From: Bacteroidetes bacterium UBA7692
GTDB lineage: Bacteria; Bacteroidota; Bacteroidia; Chitinophagales; LD1
Direction of reading: 5' to 3'
Assembly (NCBI GenBank): GCA_002482725.1
Contig: DLGO01000038.1
Location: forward strand, 19,789 to 83,788
DNA: 64,000 bases
In this document: positions 34,660 to 42,813 of the stretch, piece by piece
Position numbering within the stretch: position 1 is the stretch's first letter
Layout: the number at the start of each line of letters is the position of its first letter
Translations under genes and position numbers: made by a program
The notes under the pieces: generated by a model
What the model was told of the DNA's origin: nothing
Seen by the model: only the letters and a program-made list of their open reading frames with translations
Databases searched by the model: none

Positions 34660-36852
34660 TTATCTCATGAATAGCATCTCGCGATACTTTGGCAAAGGCC
34701 ATGAAGTGTCTTCTACCAACAGTTCCAGCGAATCTATATTGTCGCGGATGTCGTCGAAAAGAGGTTTAACCTTATCGCAATAGTATTTAGCTTCATCGGA
34801 TACAGATTTAGATTTGTGCGCACCTGCAAGGGCGGCGTTCAATTTATCTACGCCTGTTTTTACAGCATTGATCCTGTTAACGATATCGGTAACTATTTCT
34901 TTCTGAGCTTTAGAGCCTGAAGCAGCAATGCCGATTTCTTTCAGGCCTTTGATGTTGCTGATAAGCTTGTTGCTATAGTCGAGCGCTGAAGGAAGTATCT
35001 GGTTAACTGCAAGGTCAGCAAGGGTTTTGGCCTCGATGTCGATCTTCATCACATAGCTGTGGTTCTGGATTTCGTAACGGGCATCCAGCTCTCTTTCAGT
35101 AAGGATGTTGTTCTTGATAAATACATCTTTGTATTTTTTCAAGGTAAGGAAATCAAGTGCGTAAGGAGTGGTTTTTACGTTGTTCAAGCCACGTTTCTTA
35201 GCTTCTTTGGCCCAAGCCTCGCTGTAACCATCACCTTCGAAGCATATCTTTTTGCTATCGGTGATGTACTGACGGATAACGCGAAGAAGCGCACCATCTT
35301 TGCTTTCACCGCCTTTGATAAGCTTGTCAACCTCTGTTTTGAAGTCGATAAGCTGCTGAGCCATAATGGTGTTCATTACGGTCATAGTCTGAGAGCAGTT
35401 AGCTGAAGAACCTACAGCGCGCACCTCGAACTTGTTGCCTGTGAAAGCAAAAGGAGAAGTACGGTTCCTGTCGGTGTTGTCCAACATCACATCAGGTATC
35501 TTGTTGTGGATGTCAAGCTTCAGGTTAGCATTGGCCAACTCGTCGTATTTGCCTTTAGCCACGCGCTTTTCGATCTCATCCAATACATTGGTCATATAAG
35601 AACCGATAAAAGCAGAGATGATAGCAGGAGGGGCTTCGTTGGCACCCAGACGGTGGTCGTTTGGAGCAGAAGCGATAGAAGCACGGATTAGGTCACCATA
35701 CTCTTGAACTGCTTTAAGCACGTTTACGAAGAAAGTGATGAACTGTATGTTGCTCTTAGGGGTTTTGCCGGGAGATAGAAGGTTTTTGCCTGTATCTGTG
35801 CTAAGGCTCCAGTTGTTATGCTTACCGCTACCGTTGATGCCTGCAAATGGTTTTTCATGAAGCAAAACACGCAGCTTGTGCCTGCGGGCAACACGCTCCA
35901 TAAGGTCCATAAGCAACTGGTTGTGGTCTACTGCTACGCTCACCTCTTCGAACATAGGTGCGCACTCGAACTGAGAAGGAGCAACCTCATTGTGGCGTGT
36001 GCGGACAGGGATACCTAATTTATGGCACTCTGTTTCCAGGTCAAGCATGTAGGCATAAACACGCTCCGGTATGGTACCGAAGTAGTGGTCTTCCAACTGT
36101 TGTCCTTTAGCTGGAGAGTGGCCCAAAAGGGTTCTTCCAGTGAACATAAGGTCGGGACGGGCATAGAACAAAGCCTCGTCTATAAGGAAATACTCCTGCT
36201 CCCAACCAAGGGTAGCAGTAACACGGGTAGCTTCTTTATCGAAAAGGTTAACTACCGGAAGGGCAGCTGCTTCAAGGAAAGCACATGATTTAAGAAGCGG
36301 GGCTTTATAGTCAAGCGCTTCGCCTGTGTAGGAGATGAATATAGTAGGAATACAAAGGGTTTTGCCATCGCCGATTTCCATGATGAAAGCAGGAGAACCC
36401 GGATCCCATGCTGTGTAGCCACGCGCTTCGAAAGTAGCACGTATACCACCGCTCGGGAAAGAAGATGCATCAGGCTCTTGCTGAACCAAAGCATCGCCGC
36501 TGAACACTTCGATAGCTCCGTCACCTTTAGGTGTAAAGAACATGTCGTGTTTTTCGGCAGTCAGGCCGGTAAGGGGTTGAAACCAGTGGGTGTAAGAGTT
36601 GGCGCCTTTTGAAGTAGCCCATGCTTTCATGCCTGCAGCCACTGCATCTGCAATCTCACGGCTGATTTTAGTGCCGTTGCTGATTGCCGAACGAACTGCT
36701 TTGTAAGCATCTTCCGAAAGGAAATCGCGCATTGCTTTGTCGTTGAATACATTGATGCCATAGTAATCTGACACCTTGGTACCTGCCAAACGTGGAGATA
36801 CCACCTCGCGGTTTACTACTGTCTCTATCGCCTTCTTGCGTTGACTGATCAT
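34660..36852 (-). CDS. glnN: Glutamine synthetase type III
   Basis: 730 residues, the usual GSIII length and about 1.5 times GSI. The N-terminus (LAGTKVSDYYGINVFND) and the catalytic core are typical: TAEKHDMFF, the metal-binding segment ATLGWEQEYFLID, VPVRTRHNEVAPSQFECAPMFEE, FAGINGSGKHNNWSL and DRNRTSPFAFTGNKFEVRAVGSS. A long helical C-terminus follows. It makes glutamine from glutamate, ammonia and ATP, and forms large homo-oligomers. It is transcribed divergently from the ammonium transporter across 147 bp, a clear nitrogen-assimilation unit. No PII gene lies beside them. I see no good sigma-54 element in the shared intergenic region. Confidence 0.97.
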   Translation of the reverse strand: MISQRKKAIETVVNREVVSPRLAGTKVSDYYGINVFNDKAMRDFLSEDAYKAVRSAISNGTKISREIADAVAAGMKAWATSKGANSYTHWFQPLTGLTAEKHDMFFTPKGDGAIEVFSGDALVQQEPDASSFPSGGIRATFEARGYTAWDPGSPAFIMEIGDGKTLCIPTIFISYTGEALDYKAPLLKSCAFLEAAALPVVNLFDKEATRVTATLGWEQEYFLIDEALFYARPDLMFTGRTLLGHSPAKGQQLEDHYFGTIPERVYAYMLDLETECHKLGIPVRTRHNEVAPSQFECAPMFEEVSVAVDHNQLLMDLMERVARRHKLRVLLHEKPFAGINGSGKHNNWSLSTDTGKNLLSPGKTPKSNIQFITFFVNVLKAVQEYGDLIRASIASAPNDHRLGANEAPPAIISAFIGSYMTNVLDEIEKRVAKGKYDELANANLKLDIHNKIPDVMLDNTDRNRTSPFAFTGNKFEVRAVGSSANCSQTMTVMNTIMAQQLIDFKTEVDKLIKGGESKDGALLRVIRQYITDSKKICFEGDGYSEAWAKEAKKRGLNNVKTTPYALDFLTLKKYKDVFIKNNILTERELDARYEIQNHSYVMKIDIEAKTLADLAVNQILPSALDYSNKLISNIKGLKEIGIAASGSKAQKEIVTDIVNRINAVKTGVDKLNAALAGAHKSKSVSDEAKYYCDKVKPLFDDIRDNIDSLELLVEDTSWPLPKYREMLFMR

Positions 36853-36999
36853 AAATTGTTTGTGTTTTTGATTTGCGCTGCGAAAGTCGATATTCTGCTC
36901 CGCATTTTCAATAATTTATAATTATCTATATGTGAATAATTTTTAGCGTATCGCCATAATTTGCCATTAAACTTTTGAAAAAAGAATGATTTTTGCAGC

Positions 37000-38322
37000 A
37001 TGAATACTAAATTTCTGGTTCCCTTCATTGTATTAAGCCTTATTTGTTGCCTTGGGCTGTTTTATAATCCTGTGGAAAATGTGGTAATTCCTGATGGGAT
37101 TAATGCTGCCGACCTTGCCTGGATGTTGTGTGCTTCGGGTCTGGTTTTGCTCATGACACCGGGCTTGTCCTTCTTTTACGGAGGAATGGTGAGTAGGAAG
37201 AACATCATCAGTACCATGTTGCAGAGCTTTATAGCATTGGGGGTTATCACGGTATTGTACGTATTCGTTGGCTTCAGTCTTTCTTTTGGCGACAGCTACC
37301 ACGGGCTTATTGGTAATCCTTTCCAATTCCTGATGTTCAAAGGTGTATCGCTCAATGTAAACGCAGCCCTGGCTCCAACTATACCACTGCTTCTTTTCGC
37401 AGCATTTCAAATGAAATTTGCCATTATAACTCCTGCTCTTATAACAGGAAGCTTTGCGGAGCGGGTTAGGTTCAGCAGTTATCTGCTGTTCATGTGCTTG
37501 TTCAGCCTCTTTATATATGCACCGTTGGCGCACTGGACCTGGCATCCTGATGGCTTCCTGCGCAAATGGGGTATACTGGATTTTGCCGGAGGTACAGTGG
37601 TACACATGAGTGCAGGTTATGCAGCCTTGGCCGGAGCATTGGTTCTTGGCCAGCGCAAATCCTTTGGCAGCAACACCCATAATGAGCCGGCCAATATCCC
37701 CTACATATTGTTGGGTACAGGTATGCTTTGGTTTGGCTGGTTCGGTTTTAATGCAGGATCTGCAATGGGCGCCAACCAAACGGCCGTTTTGGCATTTGTA
37801 ACCACTGTATGTGCATCCGCCGCTGCCATGATGAGCTGGGTATTTTTCGATGCTGTACGAGGCAAAAAAGTTACGGCTATGGGTACCTGCATAGGTGCCG
37901 TGGTTGGCCTTGTGGCTATCACTCCGGCTGCGGGATTCGTTACTATACCCCACAGCTTGTTCATAGGGTTCATATCGGCTATCATTTCTAATTTGGCCGT
38001 AAGCACCAAGAATAAGTCTACGCTCGACGATACCCTGGATGTATTCCCTTGCCATGGTGTTGGTGGTATTTGTGGAATGATACTTACCGGTGTTTTCGCT
38101 AAGGACGTGGGTCTTTTTTATGGCCATACCGATACTTTTGTAATGCACATGATTGGCCTGGTAATAGTTTCTGCCTTTACTTTCGTAGGTTCTTATTTGC
38201 TTTACAGGCTTACTGATGCTATTATACCATTGCGCGTGAGCGAAGAACAGGAGGCAGAAGGCCTGGATAAGAGCCAGCATGGTGAAACTTATGGTCGCAA
38301 ACGCCCGGAGGCAAGTCTTTAA
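37000..38322 (+). CDS. amt: Ammonium transporter Amt
   Basis: 440 residues, about 11 TM helices. The family signature DFAGGTVVHMSAGYAALAGALVLG carries the first pore His (His202), and DVFPCHGVGGICGMI the second (His352). The aromatic recruitment and gate residues sit in LSFFYGGMVSRKN and PLAHWTWHP. It conducts ammonium into the cell as a trimer. The C-terminal tail (RVSEEQEAEGLDKSQHGETYGRKRPE) is the usual cytoplasmic regulatory tail that PII binds in other bacteria, including an LDKSQHGE-type motif; no glnK is adjacent. Divergent from GSIII. Confidence 0.97.
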   Translation: MNTKFLVPFIVLSLICCLGLFYNPVENVVIPDGINAADLAWMLCASGLVLLMTPGLSFFYGGMVSRKNIISTMLQSFIALGVITVLYVFVGFSLSFGDSYHGLIGNPFQFLMFKGVSLNVNAALAPTIPLLLFAAFQMKFAIITPALITGSFAERVRFSSYLLFMCLFSLFIYAPLAHWTWHPDGFLRKWGILDFAGGTVVHMSAGYAALAGALVLGQRKSFGSNTHNEPANIPYILLGTGMLWFGWFGFNAGSAMGANQTAVLAFVTTVCASAAAMMSWVFFDAVRGKKVTAMGTCIGAVVGLVAITPAAGFVTIPHSLFIGFISAIISNLAVSTKNKSTLDDTLDVFPCHGVGGICGMILTGVFAKDVGLFYGHTDTFVMHMIGLVIVSAFTFVGSYLLYRLTDAIIPLRVSEEQEAEGLDKSQHGETYGRKRPEASL

Positions 38323-38359
38323 TTTTGTATAAATCATAGTATTTAGGTGCTTTATTGGT

Positions 38360-38367
38360 TAGGTTTG
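38360..38367 (+). promoter_or_regulatory. Possible -7 box of the DUF4412 gene
   Basis: TAGGTTTG matches TAnnTTTG and ends 18 nt before the ATG at 38386. No -33 TTG at the usual distance. Confidence 0.35.
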
Positions 38368-38385
38368 TTTTAATAATCAACTAAC

Positions 38386-39147
38386 ATGAAAAAGATATTG
38401 GGTTTAATAGTAATAGTATTGTTTGCTGCGGTTAATGCCTTTGCTGTAAACGGTTATTACATCGAATACAAAATGACCGCATCTGTAGCAGGATCAAGTC
38501 CTACTGGCTCTATGAAGCTTTACAGCACCCCTGCAGGCGATTCGCGTACCGAGATGAATATGTCCATTGGGCAGATGGGTGGTCTTGATGTAGTTAGCCT
38601 GGTTAAAAAATCGGAGCCTAAAAAAATCTACATGCTGTTCGAGTCTACCAAGACCTACAGTGTCACAGATGCTGCTACCAAAGATGGTTTTAAGGATGAT
38701 GCCACTTACGAGGTTTCGGTACTTGGTACCGAAACGGTTAATGGCTTCAAATCTACCCATGTAAAAATAGTGCGCAATAAGCAACCTATGGAAATGTGGT
38801 TAAGCACTGATATCGCCAACTATGCTGAGCTTTCTACACTGAAGGGCAACGAATACTACGGCAACGATAAGCTATTGAAAGCGCTTAAAGCTAAAGGGGT
38901 ATCTGGTTTCCCTGTGCGTATCAAAGCGCAGCAGCAGGGTGCCAATATCCAGTTTGATCTGGTGAAAACTGCTGCTCAGGATATTCCATCTGCTTTGCTT
39001 GAAATTCCTGCAGGCTACAAAGAAGGCGATGCACTAAGCGGCATGATGAAGCAAATGGGTCTTCCTTCAATGGACGAAATACAGAAAATGACACCTGAGC
39101 AACGAGCGGCTTTGCTGAAACAGTTTCAGCAAAACGGAGGTAAATAA
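38386..39147 (+). CDS. DUF4412 domain exported protein
   Basis: 253 residues. Signal peptide MKKILGLIVIVLFAAVNAFA (cleavage near 20). The mature part has the DUF4412/LolA-like beta arrangement: GYYIEYKMTASVAGSSPTGSMKLYST, DSRTEMNMSIG, KIYMLFESTKTYSV, TVNGFKSTHVKIVRNKQPMEMWLSTDI and KGVSGFPVRIKAQQQG. The C-terminus (MDEIQKMTPEQRAALLKQF) is an amphipathic helix. Probably periplasmic; function unknown. It follows amt by 63 bp but has its own -7 box candidate. Confidence 0.82.
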   Translation: MKKILGLIVIVLFAAVNAFAVNGYYIEYKMTASVAGSSPTGSMKLYSTPAGDSRTEMNMSIGQMGGLDVVSLVKKSEPKKIYMLFESTKTYSVTDAATKDGFKDDATYEVSVLGTETVNGFKSTHVKIVRNKQPMEMWLSTDIANYAELSTLKGNEYYGNDKLLKALKAKGVSGFPVRIKAQQQGANIQFDLVKTAAQDIPSALLEIPAGYKEGDALSGMMKQMGLPSMDEIQKMTPEQRAALLKQFQQNGGK

Positions 39148-39157
39148 TTTCAAGGAG

Positions 39158-39180
39158 GCACCAAATGGTGCTTTTCTTTT
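39158..39180 (+). terminator. Weak intrinsic terminator
   Basis: GCACC-AAAT-GGTGC, a short 5-bp stem followed by TTTTCTTTT, placed 10 bp after the DUF4412 stop. Confidence 0.6.
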
Positions 39181-39256
39181 TTAGGGGTTTTATAGCTCAT
39201 TTCTGTTTTCATTTAATTATCAATTTTTAGCCCAACTTCGCGTCAGTTTTTATCTT

Positions 39257-40624
39257 ATGACTTTAACACATACCATAGTTGCTCCTGCCACCGCGCAGGG
39301 AGTTGGCGCATTAGGCATTATCAGGCTTTCAGGTCCCGATGCCATTTCTATTGCTTCCCGCGTATTTCGCGGCAAAGGCTTTACCGATGCTCATTCGCAT
39401 ACCCTACATTATGGCTTTATCACCGACAGTGTAAAGGACATAGATGAGGTTATGGTCAGCCTCTTCCGTGCTCCCAGGAGCTTTACCACCGAAGATATAG
39501 TCGAGATATCCCACCACGGTTCTCCTTTCATCCAGCAGCAGATACTTTCCCTGCTTATTACCGCAGGTGCCAGGCCTGCAGAGCCTGGCGAGTTTACCCT
39601 GCGCGCCTTCCTTAATGGCCGTATAGACCTTAGCCAGGCCGAAGCGGTAGCCGATATCATTGCTTCCGATTCGGCCGCCTCCCACGAAATTGCCATCAAC
39701 CAACTTCGTGGTGGCTTCAAGCAGGAGCTGGAAGTGCTGCGCACCGAACTGCTCAACTTTGCTTCGCTTATCGAGCTGGAGCTCGATTTCAGCGAGGAGG
39801 ACGTGGAGTTCGTAGACCGTACTCAGCTTAGCCGTCTTATACTCAATCTAGACAAGAACATCAGTGGTCTTTTATCTTCATTCAAACTGGGCAATGCCAT
39901 CAAAGAGGGCGTGCCTGTGGTTATAGCCGGAGAGCCAAATGCAGGCAAGTCTACATTGCTCAATAAACTACTAAACGAGGACCGCGCCATAGTTTCCGAA
40001 ATAGCAGGCACTACCCGCGATGTTATCGAAGACCAGCTTATCATCGATGGTATCGCGTTCCGCTTTATCGATACTGCCGGCTTGCGCGAAACCGAAGACA
40101 CCATCGAAAAAATCGGCGTGCAGCGCAGTTACGAAAAGATCAAAACTGCGGCGGTGCTTATGTACATCTTTGATGCCAATATCTTAAAGAACGATACGGA
40201 TATCTCAAAAGAAATCAGCACTGCTGCATCTTTCGAAATACCCTATATGCTGGTGGCCAACAAGAGCGACCTTTGTTCACCGGCCATATTGCAGGCCCTG
40301 CAAGCTCAGCCCAACATCTTTATCATAGCTGCCAAAACAAGTACAGGAGTGGATGACTTAAAACAGCGCTTGCTTGATTTTGTCAATGTCAAAAACCTCA
40401 ACTCCGGTAACACTATAGTCACCAATATCCGCCACTTCGATGCGCTTCAGCGCGCATCCGCATCATTGGAGGCAATTCAATACGGCCTGCAAAACCAGCA
40501 GACTACAGAGCTTGTGGCCCTCGACATAAAACATGCACTCGAAGCCCTGGGCGAGATAACCGGTGCTGTCACCAACGATGAGATTTTGGGCAATATTTTC
40601 GGCAAGTTTTGTATCGGCAAGTAA
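39257..40624 (+). CDS. mnmE: tRNA modification GTPase MnmE
   Basis: 455 residues, normal length. The N-terminal formyl-THF-binding domain (TIVAPATAQGVGALGIIRLSGPDA) is followed by a helical domain split around the Ras-like G domain: P-loop GEPNAGKS (225-232), G2 GTTRD, G3 DTAG (272-275) and G4 NKSD. The protein ends in the invariant FCIGK with the catalytic Cys at 452. With MnmG it makes 5-carboxymethylaminomethyl-uridine at the wobble base of certain tRNAs. The neighbouring leftward gene is convergent and 6 bp away. Confidence 0.97.
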   Translation: MTLTHTIVAPATAQGVGALGIIRLSGPDAISIASRVFRGKGFTDAHSHTLHYGFITDSVKDIDEVMVSLFRAPRSFTTEDIVEISHHGSPFIQQQILSLLITAGARPAEPGEFTLRAFLNGRIDLSQAEAVADIIASDSAASHEIAINQLRGGFKQELEVLRTELLNFASLIELELDFSEEDVEFVDRTQLSRLILNLDKNISGLLSSFKLGNAIKEGVPVVIAGEPNAGKSTLLNKLLNEDRAIVSEIAGTTRDVIEDQLIIDGIAFRFIDTAGLRETEDTIEKIGVQRSYEKIKTAAVLMYIFDANILKNDTDISKEISTAASFEIPYMLVANKSDLCSPAILQALQAQPNIFIIAAKTSTGVDDLKQRLLDFVNVKNLNSGNTIVTNIRHFDALQRASASLEAIQYGLQNQQTTELVALDIKHALEALGEITGAVTNDEILGNIFGKFCIGK

Positions 40625-40630
40625 CCTGCC

Positions 40631-41131
40631 TTACCCCTGCCACACTACCTTGCCATCTAGCGCCTTGGCGAGCCTAATGCTCAACTCAGGATATATCTTC
40701 GCTCCTACATAGCTTTGCGGGGCTACGAAACCATACTTTGCCCTTAGTTCATCCAGCGGTATTGCTTCCGCCAATTCTATAAAGTCGGTTATTGGTATTG
40801 CGATCCCCTGCTTCTTTTCTTTCAGGTAGTCATATACCGAGGCTCCATTTCCTTTTATATGCGCCTCAGCAATTGCAGCTATCCGGTCAGGCGTACCAAT
40901 TATTGCTTTGTCCATCAGCACCACTCCGCAAATAGCTTTTACCGGGGCAGAAATATATACTACAGCTATGGTTAGTCGCTTTCGGAATCGGGTACGATAC
41001 TCCATCTTCTTTGTACCGCTCTTCATCAGTTCATAAGCGTAGGGCTGCAGGCTCATGATGATTATATCTTCATTGACATAGTGAATTTCTTTACTGTCTT
41101 CTTCAAACATCCGGGTCTGTATGTTCTTCAT
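40631..41131 (-). CDS. ASCH-domain-like protein
   Basis: 166 residues, soluble. Residues about 25-70 read IIIMSLQPYAYELMKSGTKKMEYRTRFRKR then a strand TIAVVYISAPVKAICGVV, the ASCH/PUA-like signature (conserved SxxPxYxxxIxxGxKxxExR). These domains bind RNA or modified nucleosides, and some act as hydrolases on N4-acylcytidine. It lies 12 bp after the PhyH-like gene in the same direction, so the two form an operon downstream of repeat array 2. Substrate unknown. Confidence 0.8.
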   Translation of the reverse strand: MKNIQTRMFEEDSKEIHYVNEDIIIMSLQPYAYELMKSGTKKMEYRTRFRKRLTIAVVYISAPVKAICGVVLMDKAIIGTPDRIAAIAEAHIKGNGASVYDYLKEKKQGIAIPITDFIELAEAIPLDELRAKYGFVAPQSYVGAKIYPELSIRLAKALDGKVVWQG

Positions 41132-41143
41132 TTTTCATCGTGG

Positions 41144-41962
41144 TTATTTTTTCAAACCACTCACAATATCAGCTTCACTATACATAGGTGGTGCAAATTG
41201 AAACTGTTTGCTTAGCGGGTATTTGCCATCCTGGTTGCCAAAGCTGTTTTGGAAAAAGAAGGAGAATGGTACATCATACATGCTTACATGCTTTGTTTCT
41301 TCGTTCAGGTAGTAGTAACATAGGGCAGCATCCGGGTGCAGCAACCCGAAGTGTACCACTGGCCTTACTTCTTTTGTTTTATTTATAAATGAGCCATGCA
41401 ATGTCCTGTCGGCATATACTACCAGATCGCCTGCTTTAGACTCAATGATATCGCACTTGCTGAACAGCATTTCTTTATGCTCTAGGTATGGCCATTTGCA
41501 GAACATCGGCAAGGGGTAGTTGAACAGATTGTGACTATATTTCAATGCATATAAGGCGCCATTTTCTCTGGTAGTATCTACCAGTGGTATCCAGATATTC
41601 CTGTATTGAAAAACTGATTCATCCTGAATGCTGAAATCCCTGTGCAGTTCGGTTACGCCATTCATATTAGGGTTCTTGGCCATAAACGAAGCCACAGGTG
41701 TTTTATAATTTTTGAAGGTGGCATCCAGCTTTGATTTCAATGTTTCCAGGATTTTGCTGCTAACCTCACTCGAGCTGTCGGGGCTAATATTGTATAAGCT
41801 GTTCCACATACCCTGTTCTTCGCCGGCATAGTTATAGCAACTTGCAAAAAGGTTCCGTAGCATTCCTACTTCGTGCTTATCCAGAAATGCGGGAATATTA
41901 ACCACCCCGGAGTTGTTAAACTCATCCTCCAGTTGTTGGTCTTTAAACTCAGCACTTTTCAT
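41144..41962 (-). CDS. PhyH-like Fe(II)/2-oxoglutarate dioxygenase
   Basis: 272 residues from ATG 41962. A TTG six codons upstream overlaps a -7 box and is rejected. The jelly-roll facial triad is visible: His107 and Asp109 in TELHRDFSI, and His189 in DRTLHGSFINKT, with the 2-oxoglutarate-binding Arg200 in KEVRPVVHFGLL. Members hydroxylate varied small molecules; the substrate here is unknown. First gene of a two-gene operon with the ASCH protein. Its promoter region carries repeat array 2. Confidence 0.85.
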   Translation of the reverse strand: MKSAEFKDQQLEDEFNNSGVVNIPAFLDKHEVGMLRNLFASCYNYAGEEQGMWNSLYNISPDSSSEVSSKILETLKSKLDATFKNYKTPVASFMAKNPNMNGVTELHRDFSIQDESVFQYRNIWIPLVDTTRENGALYALKYSHNLFNYPLPMFCKWPYLEHKEMLFSKCDIIESKAGDLVVYADRTLHGSFINKTKEVRPVVHFGLLHPDAALCYYYLNEETKHVSMYDVPFSFFFQNSFGNQDGKYPLSKQFQFAPPMYSEADIVSGLKK

Positions 41963-41977
41963 AAAAATTAGTTTTTT

Positions 41978-41985
41978 CAAATCTA
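41978..41985 (-). promoter_or_regulatory. -7 box of the PhyH-like gene, 46 nt from array 2
   Basis: CAAATCTA on the plus strand reads TAGATTTG on the minus strand, a perfect TAnnTTTG, 15 nt before the ATG at 41962. No -33 TTG at the usual spacing. The nearest array motif (42032-42037) lies 46 nt upstream. Confidence 0.5.
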
Positions 41986-42031
41986 TTAATTAATTTGAAT
42001 ATAATTATTGTGTTGATAGCCGGTTATGAAT

Positions 42032-42506
42032 TGTCGGTAGAATTGTCGGCTTCTTTTTACTTTTTCTGTCGGAATCGGTGTCGGTAAAATCACTTATGAT
42101 TATATTGCCCTACCGCCTTCATAATCAAGTTGTTCCGGCTTAAGCTTGTCGGTAGAATTGTCGGCTTCTTTTTACTTTTTCTGTCGGTATCGGTGTCGGT
42201 AAAATCACTTATGATTATATTGCCCTGCCGCCTTCATAATCAAGTTGTTCCGGCTTAATCTTGTCGGTAGAATTGTCGGCTTGGTTTTTAATTTTTCTGT
42301 CGGTACCGGTGTCGGTAAAATCACATATAGGCATCTTGCCCTACCACCTTCAGAATCAAGCTGTTCCGGCTTAATCTTGTCGGTAGAATTGTCGGCTTGG
42401 TTTTTATCTTTCTGTCGGTACCTTTGTCGGTAAAGTTACTTGTGTTTACCCTTTCCCTACTGTCTTCAAGATCAATTCCTTCTTACCTTGTCGGTAGAAT
42501 TGTCGG
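42032..42506 (-). repeat. Tandem array 2 of CCGACA motifs (about 115-bp period)
   Basis: Four full units (about 115, 115, 116 and 111 bp) and a partial fifth. On the plus strand the motif is TGTCGG (18 copies), so CCGACA reads along the minus strand, toward the downstream PhyH-like gene. Within a unit the spacing is 12, 23-24, 12 and 64-68 bp, close to multiples of 11.5-12. Motif pairs read TGTCGGTAGAATTGTCGG. The long spacer of units 1 and 2 can form a TGATTAT/ATAATCA stem. The period is not divisible by three, so the array is not coding. Orientation relative to the downstream gene and motif context (AAGCCGACA, TTTACCGACA) match array 1. Confidence 0.9.
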
Positions 42507-42757
42507 CTTTCTTTTTTAGGTCAAATCTGGCGGCAGAAATGGCCGTTAAAATTACCCCTGGCTTCCAACCTTTGATTGTATGCGCATAAGTACTGAGATG
42601 ACCAAATTTATCAATTTTGGTACTTGGTATTTCATCTCAAATCTAATATATGATTCAGTTCATTAAGATTGTAGCAAAAAAGGCGGAGAAAATGTTAAAG
42701 CGCCATAAGTATATGATAATCAATATATAGTAAACTTGTTATTTCATCTTAAATGAA
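42507..42757. other. Intergenic DNA between array 2 and the T9SS gene terminator
   Basis: About 250 bp, AT-rich toward the right, with no coding frame, promoter or RNA structure I can support. Confidence 0.5.
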
Positions 42758-42787
42758 AAAGGCAGATACTCCAAAGTACCTGCCTTT
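42758..42787 (-). terminator. Intrinsic terminator of the 867-aa T9SS gene
   Basis: AAAGGCAGATACT and AGTACCTGCCTTT form a 13-bp stem with one A-C mismatch and a CCAA loop. It is a near-copy of the terminator at 45555 behind the upstream paralog. Confidence 0.85.
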
Positions 42788-42813
42788 CTGAACAAAATCT
42801 TTAACTGCTTATG

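Noticed and set aside
37033..38337. 434-codon open frame antisense to amt
   Set aside because: It is the complementary frame of a strongly conserved transporter gene; its translation is rich in His, Tyr, Thr and Ser without domain, signal or hydrophobic pattern. A shadow frame.
41963..41980. TTG start six codons upstream of the PhyH-like ATG
   Set aside because: It overlaps a perfect -7 box (TAGATTTG), so it cannot be within the transcript from that promoter; the ATG at 41962 is preferred.
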